Positions 46,122 to 55,787 of a stretch of 64,000 nt of DNA are shown one piece after another. The notes beneath the pieces were generated by a model. That model did no database searches and was not told the DNA's origin. It worked only from the letters and a program-made list of their open reading frames with translations. The stretch lies in the NCBI GenBank assembly GCA_029780115.1, contig JAKOZG010000004.1, positions 374,607-438,606 of the forward strand, read 5' to 3'. Source of the stretch: Thermotogota bacterium. Its GTDB lineage: Bacteria > Thermotogota > Thermotogae > Petrotogales > Petrotogaceae. A program made the translations under genes and the position numbers. The first letter of the stretch is position 1; each line of letters opens with the position of its first letter.

Positions 46122-46752
46122 TTGCTTTCACTCCTTCTGGCTCTAGTTTTTTAAAGAAAAAAAAATTAGAATTTACTTCATTGTACCTTTCTTTTTTTAA
46201 CTGTTCAGCTACCCAAATTGAAATAAGTTGCTGTGAGGATTCATCTATTTCGTGGTTAACTACAATATAGTTAAAATTATCAATTTGAGACATTTCCCAT
46301 TTGGCGTTATTTAGTCTTATTTGCATAACTTCTGTAGTCTCGGTTCCTCTATTTTTTAACCTTTCTTCTAAATCTTTTACAGAAGGGGGCCTTATGAAAA
46401 TATAAACACCATTTTTATAAATCTTTTTAATATTCAAAGCGCCTTGTACATCCACATCAAGGACCAATCCTCTGCACTCTTTTAATTTTTCTTCAACAAA
46501 ACTTTTTGAAGTAGCATAGTAGTTATCATGAACTTTAGCCCATTCAAGGAACTCGCCTTTCTCTTTCATTTCAAAAAAGGTTTTTTCGTCGACAAAAAAG
46601 TAATCTACTCCTTCTATTTCTCCATTTCTTTTTTTACGAGTTGTGTAGGAAACCGAAAAAATAAATCCATTCACTTTTTTTAATGCATTTTTTATTAGAG
46701 TTGATTTTCCAACTCCAGAAGGTCCACTAATAACGTAGAGCAGTCCATCCAT
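46105..46752 (-). CDS. gmk: Guanylate kinase
   Basis: The 215-residue enzyme has the P-loop GPSGVGKST at 9-17, the GMP-binding region [19 protein letters not shown] and the lid with RLKNRGTE. It phosphorylates GMP to GDP. It lies three bases after remA and overlaps rpoZ. The last 20 residues ([13 protein letters not shown]) extend beyond the usual end, caused by the overlap with rpoZ. Confidence 0.97.
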   Translation of the reverse strand: MDGLLYVISGPSGVGKSTLIKNALKKVNGFIFSVSYTTRKKRNGEIEGVDYFFVDEKTFFEMKEKGEFLEWAKVHDNYYATSKSFVEEKLKECRGLVLDVDVQGALNIKKIYKNGVYIFIRPPSVKDLEERLKNRGTETTEVMQIRLNNAKWEMSQIDNFNYIVVNHEIDESSQQLISIWVAEQLKKERYNEVNSNFFFFKKLEPEGVKANGLRN

Positions 46753-46755
46753 TTT

Positions 46756-47043
46756 TTAAAAATTTTCCTTTCTAATTTTATCTAGTACTTTTTCTATTTC
46801 GTAGAAATTTTGAAGAAAACGGTTAGTAATTGTTTCTGGTTGAATGGCGCTAGCGATAACATGTCCTGAATCAGTAACGATGTATGCTCGTGTTTTTCTT
46901 CCGTGATTAACTTCCAGTAGTTTACCTTGTTGATCAGCTATATCTTTTAATCTTTTTAAAGGTTGTGAACTTGGATTTACTATAGCTATCACTCTGTCTC
47001 CAACTACCACGTTTCCAAATCCAATATTAATTAATCCATACAT
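46756..47043 (-). CDS. remA: RemA-like (DUF370) DNA-binding regulator
   Basis: The 95-residue protein starts at the ATG at 47041-47043 behind GGGAGGTGC, giving MYGLINIGFGNVV, the standard RemA N terminus. RemA of Bacillus is a DNA-binding activator of matrix genes and osmoprotection. The core GDRVIAIVNPSSQPLKRL and GRKTRAYIVTDSGHVIASA are conserved. The yicC-remA-gmk-rpoZ order is shared with Firmicutes. Targets in this organism are unknown. Confidence 0.9.
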   Translation of the reverse strand: MYGLINIGFGNVVVGDRVIAIVNPSSQPLKRLKDIADQQGKLLEVNHGRKTRAYIVTDSGHVIASAIQPETITNRFLQNFYEIEKVLDKIRKENF

Positions 47044-47157
47044 AGAGAGCACCTCCCATATCAAAAAATAAAAAATCAAAATTATTATCAAATTAAACAA
47101 GTTTTCAACCCTATAAATGTTTATTATATATTTTATACACGTTTCCGTTATGGATAA

Positions 47158-48036
47158 TTAATGAATATTTTGAACCTGTTCTCTGATTTTATTTACTAAA
47201 GATCTTCCTTCTAAAGAAAGATTAGTAATCTCTAAAAGTTTTGATTTGGAAGCGATGGTATTGAATTCTCGGTGCATTTCTTGACAAATAAAATCTAATT
47301 CTTGACCAATGGAAGTTTCGTCGGTTTCTAAAAGATTTTTGAATCTTTTTATATGACTGGTAAGTCTATCTATTTCTTCAGTTATATCAGATCTCTCGGC
47401 AAGTAAAGTAATTTCCATTTCCATTCTTTTTTCGTCTATATTACTTAGATCACTTAATAAACTACTCAAATTATTGTTTATATGTTCTCTATAAGTCTCT
47501 TTCATTTTGTCTGCATATTTACTTATTTCTTCAACAACATTTTTCATTTCTTCTAAGTAATCTTTAATAACTTTTTCTAAATCTTTACCTTCTTCTTCTT
47601 GGAATCTTATAACTAAATCTATAACTTCTTCCAAAACTTTTTCTAGACCATCCCAAATCTGAGATATCTTTTCGTCTGTTAAAGAAACTTTTATTATATC
47701 TTTGAATTTGAGCAATATTTCTAAGTTTACTTCACCAGATAAATGTAGTTCGTTTGCTAGAATATTAAGTGCGTTATAATAAGCTTTTGCTAATCCTAAG
47801 TCTATATCAATAACATCATCACTTTTGAGAAATTTTATGTCGACATAAACGTTAATTCTCCCGCGTTGAAAATACTTTTTTATAAAATTTTGAATATTTA
47901 TTTCTATAGGAGAAAAAAGGGGAGGAATTATTACATTTAAATTTAACGTTTTAGAATTAAGAGATTTAATTTCCAAATTATAACCATAATCTCCAATATT
48001 CTTGTTTATTCTACCATAACCAGTCATACTTCGCAT
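47158..48036 (-). CDS. yicC: YicC family endoribonuclease
   Basis: The 292-residue protein starts with MRSMTGYGR, the family signature, and ends with the DUF1732 region (LDFICQEMHREFNTIASKS), which carries the acidic and histidine residues. YicC/YloC proteins are now described as endoribonucleases. It heads the gmk cluster. The start ATG follows AAAGGGGG. The length is normal. Confidence 0.93.
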   Translation of the reverse strand: MRSMTGYGRINKNIGDYGYNLEIKSLNSKTLNLNVIIPPLFSPIEINIQNFIKKYFQRGRINVYVDIKFLKSDDVIDIDLGLAKAYYNALNILANELHLSGEVNLEILLKFKDIIKVSLTDEKISQIWDGLEKVLEEVIDLVIRFQEEEGKDLEKVIKDYLEEMKNVVEEISKYADKMKETYREHINNNLSSLLSDLSNIDEKRMEMEITLLAERSDITEEIDRLTSHIKRFKNLLETDETSIGQELDFICQEMHREFNTIASKSKLLEITNLSLEGRSLVNKIREQVQNIH

Positions 48037-48073
48037 TTTTTAACCCCCTTTGCTAATATTATACATTAAAATT

Positions 48074-49207
48074 TCAATAATTCAAAAAGTTAAGAATATT
48101 TTTTAACTTATTTATAAATATTTCTGCTTCATTAAGATTATTCAGATAAGATAAGCTAATTCTTACTAATCCTTTAGCATTTGTATCATCGTATCCCAAA
48201 CTTTTCATTATTCTACTCTCTGAACTAATTTTACTTGCACATGCGGAGGTAGTAGATACATAGATCCCCGCTTCAGAAAGTCCGTTGACTATTATATCTC
48301 CTCGTATATTGGGAAAGAAAAATCCAAGCGTATTAGGTATAGAATTATCAAGTGGCGTTAAGATTTGTGCTCCCATCTCTTTTAAATTGTAAGCCAGATA
48401 ATCTCTAATTTGTTTAATTTCAGATTTCATATATTTTAAGTGTTCAACAGCTTTTTGTAAAGCTAAAGAAGTTCCAATTATTCCAGCAACATTTTGAGTT
48501 CCTGCTCTCATACCTTTTTCTTGTGTACCTCCAGTAATTAACGGGTACATTCTTGTACCTCGCTTTTTATATAATATTCCAACTCCTTTTGGACCATGAA
48601 ATTTATGGGCTGAAAAAGAAGCAAAATCACATTTGTATTTTCCCAAGTCAAAAGATATTTTCCCCAGTGCCTGAACTGCGTCTATATGAAAGTAAGTCTC
48701 ATCGTTTTTTTTCTTTATTAGTTTATATACCTCATCAACTGGTTCTATTGTGCCAATTTCATTGTTTGCAACCATTAAGCTAACTAAAATCGTATCTTCA
48801 GTGATTGAATCAGCAAGTTCTTTAAGATCTATCACTCCATTTTTATCAACATTTATATAAATTACTTCAATTCCATTTCTTTCAAGATCTTTTAAAGTAT
48901 TAATGACTGCAGAATGCTCTATTGAAGATGTTATAATTTTTCTACCTTTATTTTTATTTGCCCTTGTTACACCTCTTATTATGGTGTTTATCGATTCAGT
49001 AGCGCAAGAGGTAAAAAATATTTCTGAGGGTAATACTTGAAGTATTTCTGAAATATTTTTTCTAGCTTCTTCCAAATCTTGTTCGACTTTTACCCCAAAA
49101 GAGTGTATTGAATTAGGATTAGCATAAAGTTCTGTCATATATTTTAATATAACTTCTGCTGCTTCTTTATTTACGGGTGTAGTCGAATTATTGTCAAAAT
49201 AAATCAA
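48074..49207 (-). CDS. Cysteine desulfurase (NifS/IscS type)
   Basis: The 377-residue PLP enzyme has the N-terminal motif IYFDNNSTTP, HIDAVQALGK, the PLP-binding lysine in FSAHKFHGPKGVG near residue 203, and the catalytic cysteine in VSTTSACASK near 325. It moves sulfur from cysteine to iron-sulfur cluster or thiolation systems. No IscU or SufU gene lies next to it, so the acceptor is unknown. It may pair with tRNA-thiolation enzymes. It is 37 bases upstream of yicC. Confidence 0.94.
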   Translation of the reverse strand: MIYFDNNSTTPVNKEAAEVILKYMTELYANPNSIHSFGVKVEQDLEEARKNISEILQVLPSEIFFTSCATESINTIIRGVTRANKNKGRKIITSSIEHSAVINTLKDLERNGIEVIYINVDKNGVIDLKELADSITEDTILVSLMVANNEIGTIEPVDEVYKLIKKKNDETYFHIDAVQALGKISFDLGKYKCDFASFSAHKFHGPKGVGILYKKRGTRMYPLITGGTQEKGMRAGTQNVAGIIGTSLALQKAVEHLKYMKSEIKQIRDYLAYNLKEMGAQILTPLDNSIPNTLGFFFPNIRGDIIVNGLSEAGIYVSTTSACASKISSESRIMKSLGYDDTNAKGLVRISLSYLNNLNEAEIFINKLKNILNFLNY

Positions 49208-49529
49208 TTTTCGAGTTTCCTCCTTTTATTCCGTTATGGATGATTTGAAAATTCTAAAAATTTCTTGTTTCAATTATTGTAAGTTGCTAATTTTTAACAT
49301 ATTAGGTACTTGTACCGGCCTAGATAGGAAGGGACTTCCTCCTATTGCCACTTTAAATTCAAAACTTAAAGTATTTTATTTGTAGAGCAGTTCAAGCTGG
49401 GCAGTTAAATTTTAAATTGTAGATACCTTCGTGTAGAGTGACTCTACAACTGAAATTTTAACGTTTATTATGTACAAAGAAAACTTCGTTCTGTTGTTCT
49501 TTTAAATTAGGACAAACTAAAACTTTCTT
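49208..49529. other. Spacer with small palindromes
   Basis: This 320-base stretch has no gene. It contains a 15-base palindrome GTAGAGT-g-ACTCTAC at 49433-49447, an imperfect one around 49325-49348, and on the minus strand a 14-base sequence TTTCAGTTGTAGAG (49442-49455) that is also found at 5979-5992. It may carry a decayed repeat element. The promoter of the cysteine desulfurase gene should be here but is not clear. Confidence 0.4.
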
Positions 49530-50879
49530 TTATTGAAAATGTAAGGTGAATTTGGTCCCTTTATTTATTTCTGATTCAACTGTTATTTTTATATTAAGAG
49601 CATCGGCCAATTTTTTAGCAATAGAAAGTCCCAAGCCATGACCTTTCTGAGATCTCGAAGAATCAACTTTATAGAAGCGTTCAAAGATATTTTTTAAATT
49701 TTCTTTATCTATTCCAATTCCATAATCTTTAATGCTTAATTTTTTTTGAAAAGGATTAAATTCGATATCTATTTTTTTGTTATCTGTAGAATATTTTATG
49801 GCGTTTTCCATAAGAACTTTTAATATAATAGATAAATATTCTTTGGAAGTATTTACTTTGAAGTCTTCTCCCTTTATTTGTACCGTAAATTCTTGAAGAG
49901 GCAGTTTGAAAAAGTCAAGAATATCGTCAATAACTTGAGAGACACTTACTACTTCTTTTTCTATTTGATAATCGGTTTTTGTTAAAAGAAGTAGTTTTTC
50001 TACCAAGTCTCTTAAATATTCGCTTGATGATTCGATACTTTCCAATGATTCTTCCATAACTTTTGGATCACTTTTTCCCCATCTTTTAAGCATTTTTACA
50101 TAACCATTAATAGAGGTTAAAGGAGTTCTTAGTTCATGCGAAACATCCGAAACAAATTGGTTTTGAAGTTCAAAAGCTTGTTGTATTCTATTTAGCATAG
50201 AATTTAATTTATTAGCAAAAATATCGAATTCTTTTGACTTTTGCTCAGGAATCCTTTGATTTATGTTGTCAATATCGATTTTAGAAATTTGATCAGATAT
50301 CTTAAGGACTGGTTTAAGAGTATTTTTTGCCAAAAAATATGAAACAATAAGAGAGAGAAAGAAGCCAGAAATTAGGATGAAAGTCGTAATCTTATTAAAA
50401 CTTTTTAAAAGCGCTGTGATTTCTAAAGATGGATTACCTATAATTAAAAAAGAGGTTTCGAATATTGGTACTCCTATAAAAAGATAATATAATCCTTGAT
50501 ATTCATATAGATAAGGTAAGTATGGAATTCTAAATTTTTCTTTTATTAAACCATACGGATCTGATATCAAAACTCCATCAAGTATAACAATTTTATTGGA
50601 TATAAGGCTTCTTCTTATCACATTTGAATCTTGCATTATTTGGTAAAGTAAGTTCAATGTATCTTGGGTTTCGGGGCCTTTTCCTTTCTTAGTATCGGCA
50701 ATATTTAGTTCAGATGCATATAAATCACTATATGTTCTTATAGTAAATTGCACGAAAAATATTCTTATAATAATTATCATAGCAAAAACTATAGCCATAG
50801 TTACCATAGTAAAGACAATAGTTTGCTTGAAAACTGCGCTAGGTTTCGGTTTTTTTCTCCCTGATAACGTAGCCAACAC
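49530..50879 (-). CDS. Two-component sensor histidine kinase
   Basis: The 449-residue kinase has a first membrane helix (about 20-45), a periplasmic sensor region of about 110 residues, a second helix (about 165-188), a HAMP linker, a HisKA domain with the phospho-acceptor in DVSHELRTP near residue 246, and an HATPase domain (N box NAIKYS, G boxes DYGIGI and GHGLGLSI). It belongs to the EnvZ/PhoR group. Its start overlaps the response regulator by 41 bases. The signal is unknown. The adjacent secreted proteins may be part of the regulon. Confidence 0.94.
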   Translation of the reverse strand: MLATLSGRKKPKPSAVFKQTIVFTMVTMAIVFAMIIIIRIFFVQFTIRTYSDLYASELNIADTKKGKGPETQDTLNLLYQIMQDSNVIRRSLISNKIVILDGVLISDPYGLIKEKFRIPYLPYLYEYQGLYYLFIGVPIFETSFLIIGNPSLEITALLKSFNKITTFILISGFFLSLIVSYFLAKNTLKPVLKISDQISKIDIDNINQRIPEQKSKEFDIFANKLNSMLNRIQQAFELQNQFVSDVSHELRTPLTSINGYVKMLKRWGKSDPKVMEESLESIESSSEYLRDLVEKLLLLTKTDYQIEKEVVSVSQVIDDILDFFKLPLQEFTVQIKGEDFKVNTSKEYLSIILKVLMENAIKYSTDNKKIDIEFNPFQKKLSIKDYGIGIDKENLKNIFERFYKVDSSRSQKGHGLGLSIAKKLADALNIKITVESEINKGTKFTLHFQ

Positions 50880-51513
50880 CTCTTATCGTTTCAATATTTT
50901 GTGATGAATTTTTGATTTTCTTTCTAAGGTAGTTTATGTAGACTTCTACAAGATTATTACTTTCCTCGTCATAGTATCCCCATACTTCCTCCATGATTTT
51001 TTCTTTAGATATAACAAGGTTTTTATTAATCGCTAAAAGTTTTAATATATTAAACTCAGTAAGACTTAGGTGAATTTCTTCGCCTTTAACTAACACTAAC
51101 ATCTTTTGTGGATAGATCTCTATGTCTCCAACTTTTATATAATCAGAAATTTTACCCATTCGTCTGAGGAGTGATTCTATTCTTGCTAAGATTTCTTCGA
51201 TTTCGAAAGGTTTAACCACATAATCATCCGCATTTTTTAGCCCCTCGATCTTGTTTTCAAGTTCACCACGTGCAGTCAACATAATTATACCGACATCTGG
51301 ATCGTATCCCCTTATAGCTTCGGCCACTTCAAAGCCATCAAGCTTAGGTAGCATGATATCTAATAATATAATATGTGGCTTAAAATTTTCATAAAATTCT
51401 AAAGCCTCTTCACCATCTTTTGCAATTTTAACTTTATAACCTGCGTGAGTAAGTTCTAATTCCAATAACCTTGATATTGATTTATCATCTTCAACAACCA
51501 ATATTTTACACAT
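50839..51513 (-). CDS. OmpR/PhoB-family response regulator
   Basis: The 224-residue regulator has a receiver domain with D9/D10, phospho-acceptor D52 and K102 (DDYVVKPFE), and a C-terminal winged helix DNA-binding domain with the typical VYINYLRKKI...TIRGVGYVIRE end. It is partnered with the kinase encoded in the overlapping gene. The ATG follows AAAGGAG. Target genes cannot be assigned; the two secreted proteins upstream are candidates by position. Confidence 0.96.
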   Translation of the reverse strand: MCKILVVEDDKSISRLLELELTHAGYKVKIAKDGEEALEFYENFKPHIILLDIMLPKLDGFEVAEAIRGYDPDVGIIMLTARGELENKIEGLKNADDYVVKPFEIEEILARIESLLRRMGKISDYIKVGDIEIYPQKMLVLVKGEEIHLSLTEFNILKLLAINKNLVISKEKIMEEVWGYYDEESNNLVEVYINYLRKKIKNSSQNIETIRGVGYVIREKKTET

Positions 51514-51766
51514 ATGTTAAAACTCCTTTCCGTTCTAAATTATTTTTTAAAATTATAAATACTTTAGAAATTATAGAACTTTCAATTAACAATCATTTCT
51601 ATAAATTAAATGGTTATGAATGGTTAAGAATCTTTCCGTTTAAATTTCTCTTGTATTCAATATTTCAAAGAACAAGATTTAAAACTTTGAACTCTTAACC
51701 TAGATCAATTTAGAAAAGATTAGAATCTGTACAGCTCACAAGTGATCATTCTATATATTTTCTTAA

Positions 51767-53248
51767 CTATAATTCGAAAGTACAAATGACTTTGTGAGAT
51801 TTCATTTGATATAAATAAGTGACAGTGATATTTAGTTTTTGTAACTTATGGGAATATTGAGCTCCAAAATTGAAATAGGGGTTTAGTTTATCATTTTTAG
51901 AAACCTTTAATCCGACACCTGGAGCAAAAATGATTTTATGAATGTCTTTATTGTTACCAAAAATCTCGTTTAATATAAGTAAATCATAATACATAAAATC
52001 AATGCTATTCGTTATTGAATTGTGAAACTTTATAGTTCCTCCCAATCCTAATTTGCCATAGAGAGAGAATTGTTCAAATTCTTGTAAGTCACTTATAAAA
52101 ACAGTCACGTTTGGTTCTTCAACGTTCGATTCCTTAAGATTTTTCATAAATTGAACCCCTAAACTCACATTTTTTACTAGATTCGCACTTATTGAAAAAT
52201 CAAAAAGATTCTTTAAATCAGACGATATCTTAATGTAATTTTTTCCAAATTTTATTCCAGATGAATATACTAAATTATTCGTAGAAAATTGGTAACCTAT
52301 TTCTGTATTAAAAGAAGTTTTAGAGGCAGGTTTAATTTCGTCATTTCTTTTTATATCTAAATTATTTAAATTTAAATAAGATAGCACAATTATATAATGT
52401 TTATCTTCGTTCTCAATAACTAAATAGCTATTTTCACCGCTATTCAAGTTCATGCTATCATTATCTTTCATTGTGCCATACTTTACTGTTAATTCATTTT
52501 CGCAGACACCAAGAGTAATATTATCTGAATTAGAAAAAGTATATAATTCTTTTTCTAATGAAAAAGGTTCAGTTATTTCAAAATAATTTACTTCTTTTAT
52601 TCTTGTTAAAAATTCGAAGTTATTTTCTAGAAAAATTATAGAACTTTTATTTTTTATTAAAAAAACATTTTTATTTTCCTCTTTTTCATTTTCATTGTTT
52701 TTAAGAAATTGATACACGTTTTCGGAAATTTCATTTATGGAAAAGATGATAACTGAGTTATTTTTTCCAGCATAGGCTTCTAGAAATTCAAAGAGTTCTT
52801 TTAATGAAATATACATTTGGTCATTTTTATTTAATAAAATAAGATTTGAATTTTGTATTACAAAAATCTTTTCAGATAAGAGAATTAATAAGTTAGATAT
52901 TTTTTTCAAATCTAAATTTTGAAATTCTATTTGTGAGAGTTCTTTCTGCATATTTTGTATTTTTATATTAAAGTTTCCTACCAAGTAAAAATCTTCTGAA
53001 ATTTTCTTATATTCATAGTTTGTTGAATATAGTAAAATATCTAAAGCATTTTCTAAGTTCACCGTATTTATTGTAACATTTTTAGTACCTTTGATATCTG
53101 GGGAAGTTAAAATTATTGAACCGCTAGCTTCTTCTAATATTTTCAGTGCGTTTTCTAAAGGAGTATCGATTAAAGAAACATTAATGTTTGAAAATACTGT
53201 TAAAAAGCAAATAAAGTAGATAATTGTTAGAAAAGAAGTTTTTTGCAT
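51767..53248 (-). CDS. Secreted protein with secretin-type N domain (STN) and C-terminal barrel-like region
   Basis: The 493-residue protein starts at the ATG at 53246-53248 behind AGGAG. A signal peptide (about 2-20) is followed by a short STN/secretin N-like domain (VSLIDTPLENALKILEEASGSIILTSPDIKG, about 23-70). A second similar segment follows near 95-160. The C-terminal 200 residues are alternating beta strands that end in TFEL, resembling an outer membrane barrel rather than a secretin ring, because the usual secretin pore motif is not visible. It is 13 bases downstream of the gene at 53262, so the two are probably one unit. Confidence 0.6.
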   Translation of the reverse strand: MQKTSFLTIIYFICFLTVFSNINVSLIDTPLENALKILEEASGSIILTSPDIKGTKNVTINTVNLENALDILLYSTNYEYKKISEDFYLVGNFNIKIQNMQKELSQIEFQNLDLKKISNLLILLSEKIFVIQNSNLILLNKNDQMYISLKELFEFLEAYAGKNNSVIIFSINEISENVYQFLKNNENEKEENKNVFLIKNKSSIIFLENNFEFLTRIKEVNYFEITEPFSLEKELYTFSNSDNITLGVCENELTVKYGTMKDNDSMNLNSGENSYLVIENEDKHYIIVLSYLNLNNLDIKRNDEIKPASKTSFNTEIGYQFSTNNLVYSSGIKFGKNYIKISSDLKNLFDFSISANLVKNVSLGVQFMKNLKESNVEEPNVTVFISDLQEFEQFSLYGKLGLGGTIKFHNSITNSIDFMYYDLLILNEIFGNNKDIHKIIFAPGVGLKVSKNDKLNPYFNFGAQYSHKLQKLNITVTYLYQMKSHKVICTFEL

Positions 53249-53261
53249 TTTCATCTCCTAA

Positions 53262-54755
53262 TTATAATTTTATTGAATGATTGTGCGTTAATATTATCTT
53301 TTCCTGTTCATTTATTCCATAATAATCTATATTAATTAAAATAGTATCAACCCCTAATTCCACAATAACCTCGCTATTTAATGTAATCATTTGTTCTGGG
53401 GAAATAGATTTTTCAGCTGAAATTGTGATTTCTTCACCAATACTTCTACCTGTTTTCCGATTTAATTTTTTAATTTTTATGTTGTAAAATACACTGGAAT
53501 TTCCAGAATTATTTATCTCAATATCAAAATTTACCTTGCTATAGAATTTGTCAATAGGTAATACCTTAACTAATTTAATATTACTCTTAACTTCGTACTT
53601 GTTACCGCCAAAATCTAAAATTATAGGAATCATAAGTTTATTATAAAAAACGCTTTCTTGAGAATATACTTCTGAGATAAATTGAAGAGTCCCAAACAAT
53701 TCTCCTTCTAGTTTTTGTAGATTTCCTCTACGATAATCCGCAACTACGTATATTGTTCCTTTATCATAAGGTTTTATTGAAATTTTTGAAGGGGTTTCAT
53801 TTATGTATTTAGGATTTATACGTCTGTTAGAAGGAATTTCAGAACTTACTTCGATAAAATCTATAGTTAAATTAGCATCGAGAAAATCGTTATTTAAAAT
53901 AGTTAAGGTTTCTTCCTGGGGGGTAGTTATATATTCTCGTGGACTCATTTCTTTAGGTATAGGAATGTATATTTTATCATTGTCTAACTTAAAATTGATA
54001 ATTTTCCTGTCGAAATATAAAGATTCTGGTACAGTGAATTCTTTTTCTAAAACGTATTTTTCTTGTAAGTAATTTTTATATCCGTAATAGAATTCCCAGC
54101 GCATTTGATATTTTCCTGGTTTAAGATATTGATCAATATAAATTTCAAATGTTTGTTGGGATTGAGAAAGAATCGTTGACGAATTGCCATCAAATAAAAA
54201 TTTTTCTATTGTGAAATCACTGTAATCCTTAGAAGTCAATTTAAATTTTCCTGAAATTTCTAAAATAAGATTACTCTCGTTTACTATTCTTAATGGAAAA
54301 ATTGTTCCTAATTTGTCCTTTGAAATATATAAATCACCACTATATATTTCCACAATGGGATGATAGTCAAAACTTGGAATAAAATTAATCCTCAATAAAA
54401 TTGGGGAATTAAGAAATTTTTTTTGGCTAATAAAATTACTTTTAACTGATACTTCGAAAAAAATGAAATAGGATCCAACATTTTTTTCAATTTGAGATAG
54501 AACAAAATCTACTTTCTGGGTTTCGTTAGGTTTTAAAATTATTTCTTGAGGATATTTGACTTCTAAAAATTCATTTTTAGTAAGATTTTTTATTTGGATA
54601 ATTTCCTGATAATTTTTATCATTAGTAAAGTAGAAAGAAACAGTTTTTTCATCGTAATTTACTAAATCAACATTTACAAAATATTTATCTAGTTTTAGCG
54701 AAAATCCTAGAGAAAAAATCAATAAAATGATTGTAAGAAAACAGAATTTTTTCAA
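53262..54755 (-). CDS. Hypothetical secreted beta-sandwich protein
   Basis: The 497-residue protein has a signal peptide (about 1-19). The rest is nearly all beta strand in four or more Ig-like segments, for example LKPNETQKVDFVLSQ and ISPEQMITLNSEVIVEL, which resemble the beta-sandwich of pilus chaperones or Fn3/CARDB-type domains. No catalytic motif is seen. It is the first gene of a pair with the STN-domain protein. A role in assembling a surface structure is possible but unproven. Confidence 0.6.
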   Translation of the reverse strand: MKKFCFLTIILLIFSLGFSLKLDKYFVNVDLVNYDEKTVSFYFTNDKNYQEIIQIKNLTKNEFLEVKYPQEIILKPNETQKVDFVLSQIEKNVGSYFIFFEVSVKSNFISQKKFLNSPILLRINFIPSFDYHPIVEIYSGDLYISKDKLGTIFPLRIVNESNLILEISGKFKLTSKDYSDFTIEKFLFDGNSSTILSQSQQTFEIYIDQYLKPGKYQMRWEFYYGYKNYLQEKYVLEKEFTVPESLYFDRKIINFKLDNDKIYIPIPKEMSPREYITTPQEETLTILNNDFLDANLTIDFIEVSSEIPSNRRINPKYINETPSKISIKPYDKGTIYVVADYRRGNLQKLEGELFGTLQFISEVYSQESVFYNKLMIPIILDFGGNKYEVKSNIKLVKVLPIDKFYSKVNFDIEINNSGNSSVFYNIKIKKLNRKTGRSIGEEITISAEKSISPEQMITLNSEVIVELGVDTILINIDYYGINEQEKIILTHNHSIKL

Positions 54756-55075
54756 TCAGAATTCCTCCTCGTTTAATAACTTTTAAAGTAGTAGAGAAGA
54801 TACTAAAACATAAATTTTAATTTTTGTTGAAATTATTTTAATTTTTAGAGTGTGAATAATATTTTTACAAAAAATTGATTCTAATTCCTTTTATTATAAC
54901 ATATCAAGCAATTGAATTGTTATAGTTAAACTATTGATTTTTTAATAAATACTTGATATTATAGAAAAGATGAAATAATTTTCAAGGTAAGATTTTTTTA
55001 ATATAATTTCTGATATTTTAGGCTCTTTTTGCAACAAAAACATATTAAAAAACGAAAATTGAAAGGAGCATCATT
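54756..55075. other. Divergent spacer with a promoter for the DUF2179 gene
   Basis: These 320 AT-rich bases separate the divergent genes at 54755 and 55076. The plus strand has a good promoter at 54934-54962; the promoter for the minus-strand pair is not obvious. No gene is visible. Confidence 0.45.
54934..54962 (+). promoter_or_regulatory. Sigma-70-type promoter for the DUF2179 gene
   Basis: TTGATT (54934-54939) and TATTAT (54957-54962) are spaced by 17 bases, about 115 bases ahead of the start codon. Confidence 0.5.
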
Positions 55076-55660
55076 ATGGCGTCATGGATGGATTCTGCAA
55101 TTTTTAATTATTTAGTTTTGCCTCTTCTGATTTTTTTATTGAGACTAACTGATGTTACTTTGATGACTCTGAGAATAATATTTGTATCAAAAGGGTATAA
55201 GTTATGGTCTTCTGTTATGGGTTTTTTTGAAGTTAGTATTTGGTTAGTTGCTATATCTCAAGTAATGAGTAACTTGGATAAGCCTTTGTACGCAATAGCA
55301 TATGCGCTTGGTTTTGCATGTGGTAATTATTTTGGTGCATATTTAGATGAGAAAATTGCTTTGGGAGTTAACTTGTTACAGATCATAACTAATAAAGATG
55401 CTGAGCAATTAGTAAAATATCTAAGGGATAATGATTTTGGAGTAACAAGTATTGATGCGGAAGGAGCTCGAGGGCCTGTTAAAGTTATTTATAGTGTTGT
55501 GAGAAGAAAAGATCTTGATAAAATCATACAAATAGTAAATGATTTTAACCCGAATGCTTTTTATTCAATAGCGGAGGTAAGAACTGTAAATAAAGGAATA
55601 TTCCCTGTAAAAACTTCTAAAGACAAAAAACTAAGCAAGTTTGTTAAAAATGGAAAATAA
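55076..55660 (+). CDS. UPF0316/DUF2179 membrane protein
   Basis: The 194-residue protein has three N-terminal membrane helices (about 10-30, 42-62, 70-92) with LRLTDVTLMTLRIIFVSKG, the signature of UPF0316 proteins. A C-terminal DUF2179 domain (about 105-175) with VKVIYSVVRRKDLDKIIQIVN follows. The family function is not established; a regulatory or nucleotide-binding role for DUF2179 is suspected. The ATG follows GAAAGGAGC. Confidence 0.88.
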   Translation: MASWMDSAIFNYLVLPLLIFLLRLTDVTLMTLRIIFVSKGYKLWSSVMGFFEVSIWLVAISQVMSNLDKPLYAIAYALGFACGNYFGAYLDEKIALGVNLLQIITNKDAEQLVKYLRDNDFGVTSIDAEGARGPVKVIYSVVRRKDLDKIIQIVNDFNPNAFYSIAEVRTVNKGIFPVKTSKDKKLSKFVKNGK

Positions 55661-55787
55661 AAGAATTTCTGCTTATTAGAAATTTAAAAGGTTTTTGAAA
55701 GCAAGTTTTTTAATCTAAAATCAAATTTTGTTGTGTTGTAAGTAGTGTTTGTGAAAAAAACTTACGTGAAACAGGAGGTGAAAATGA

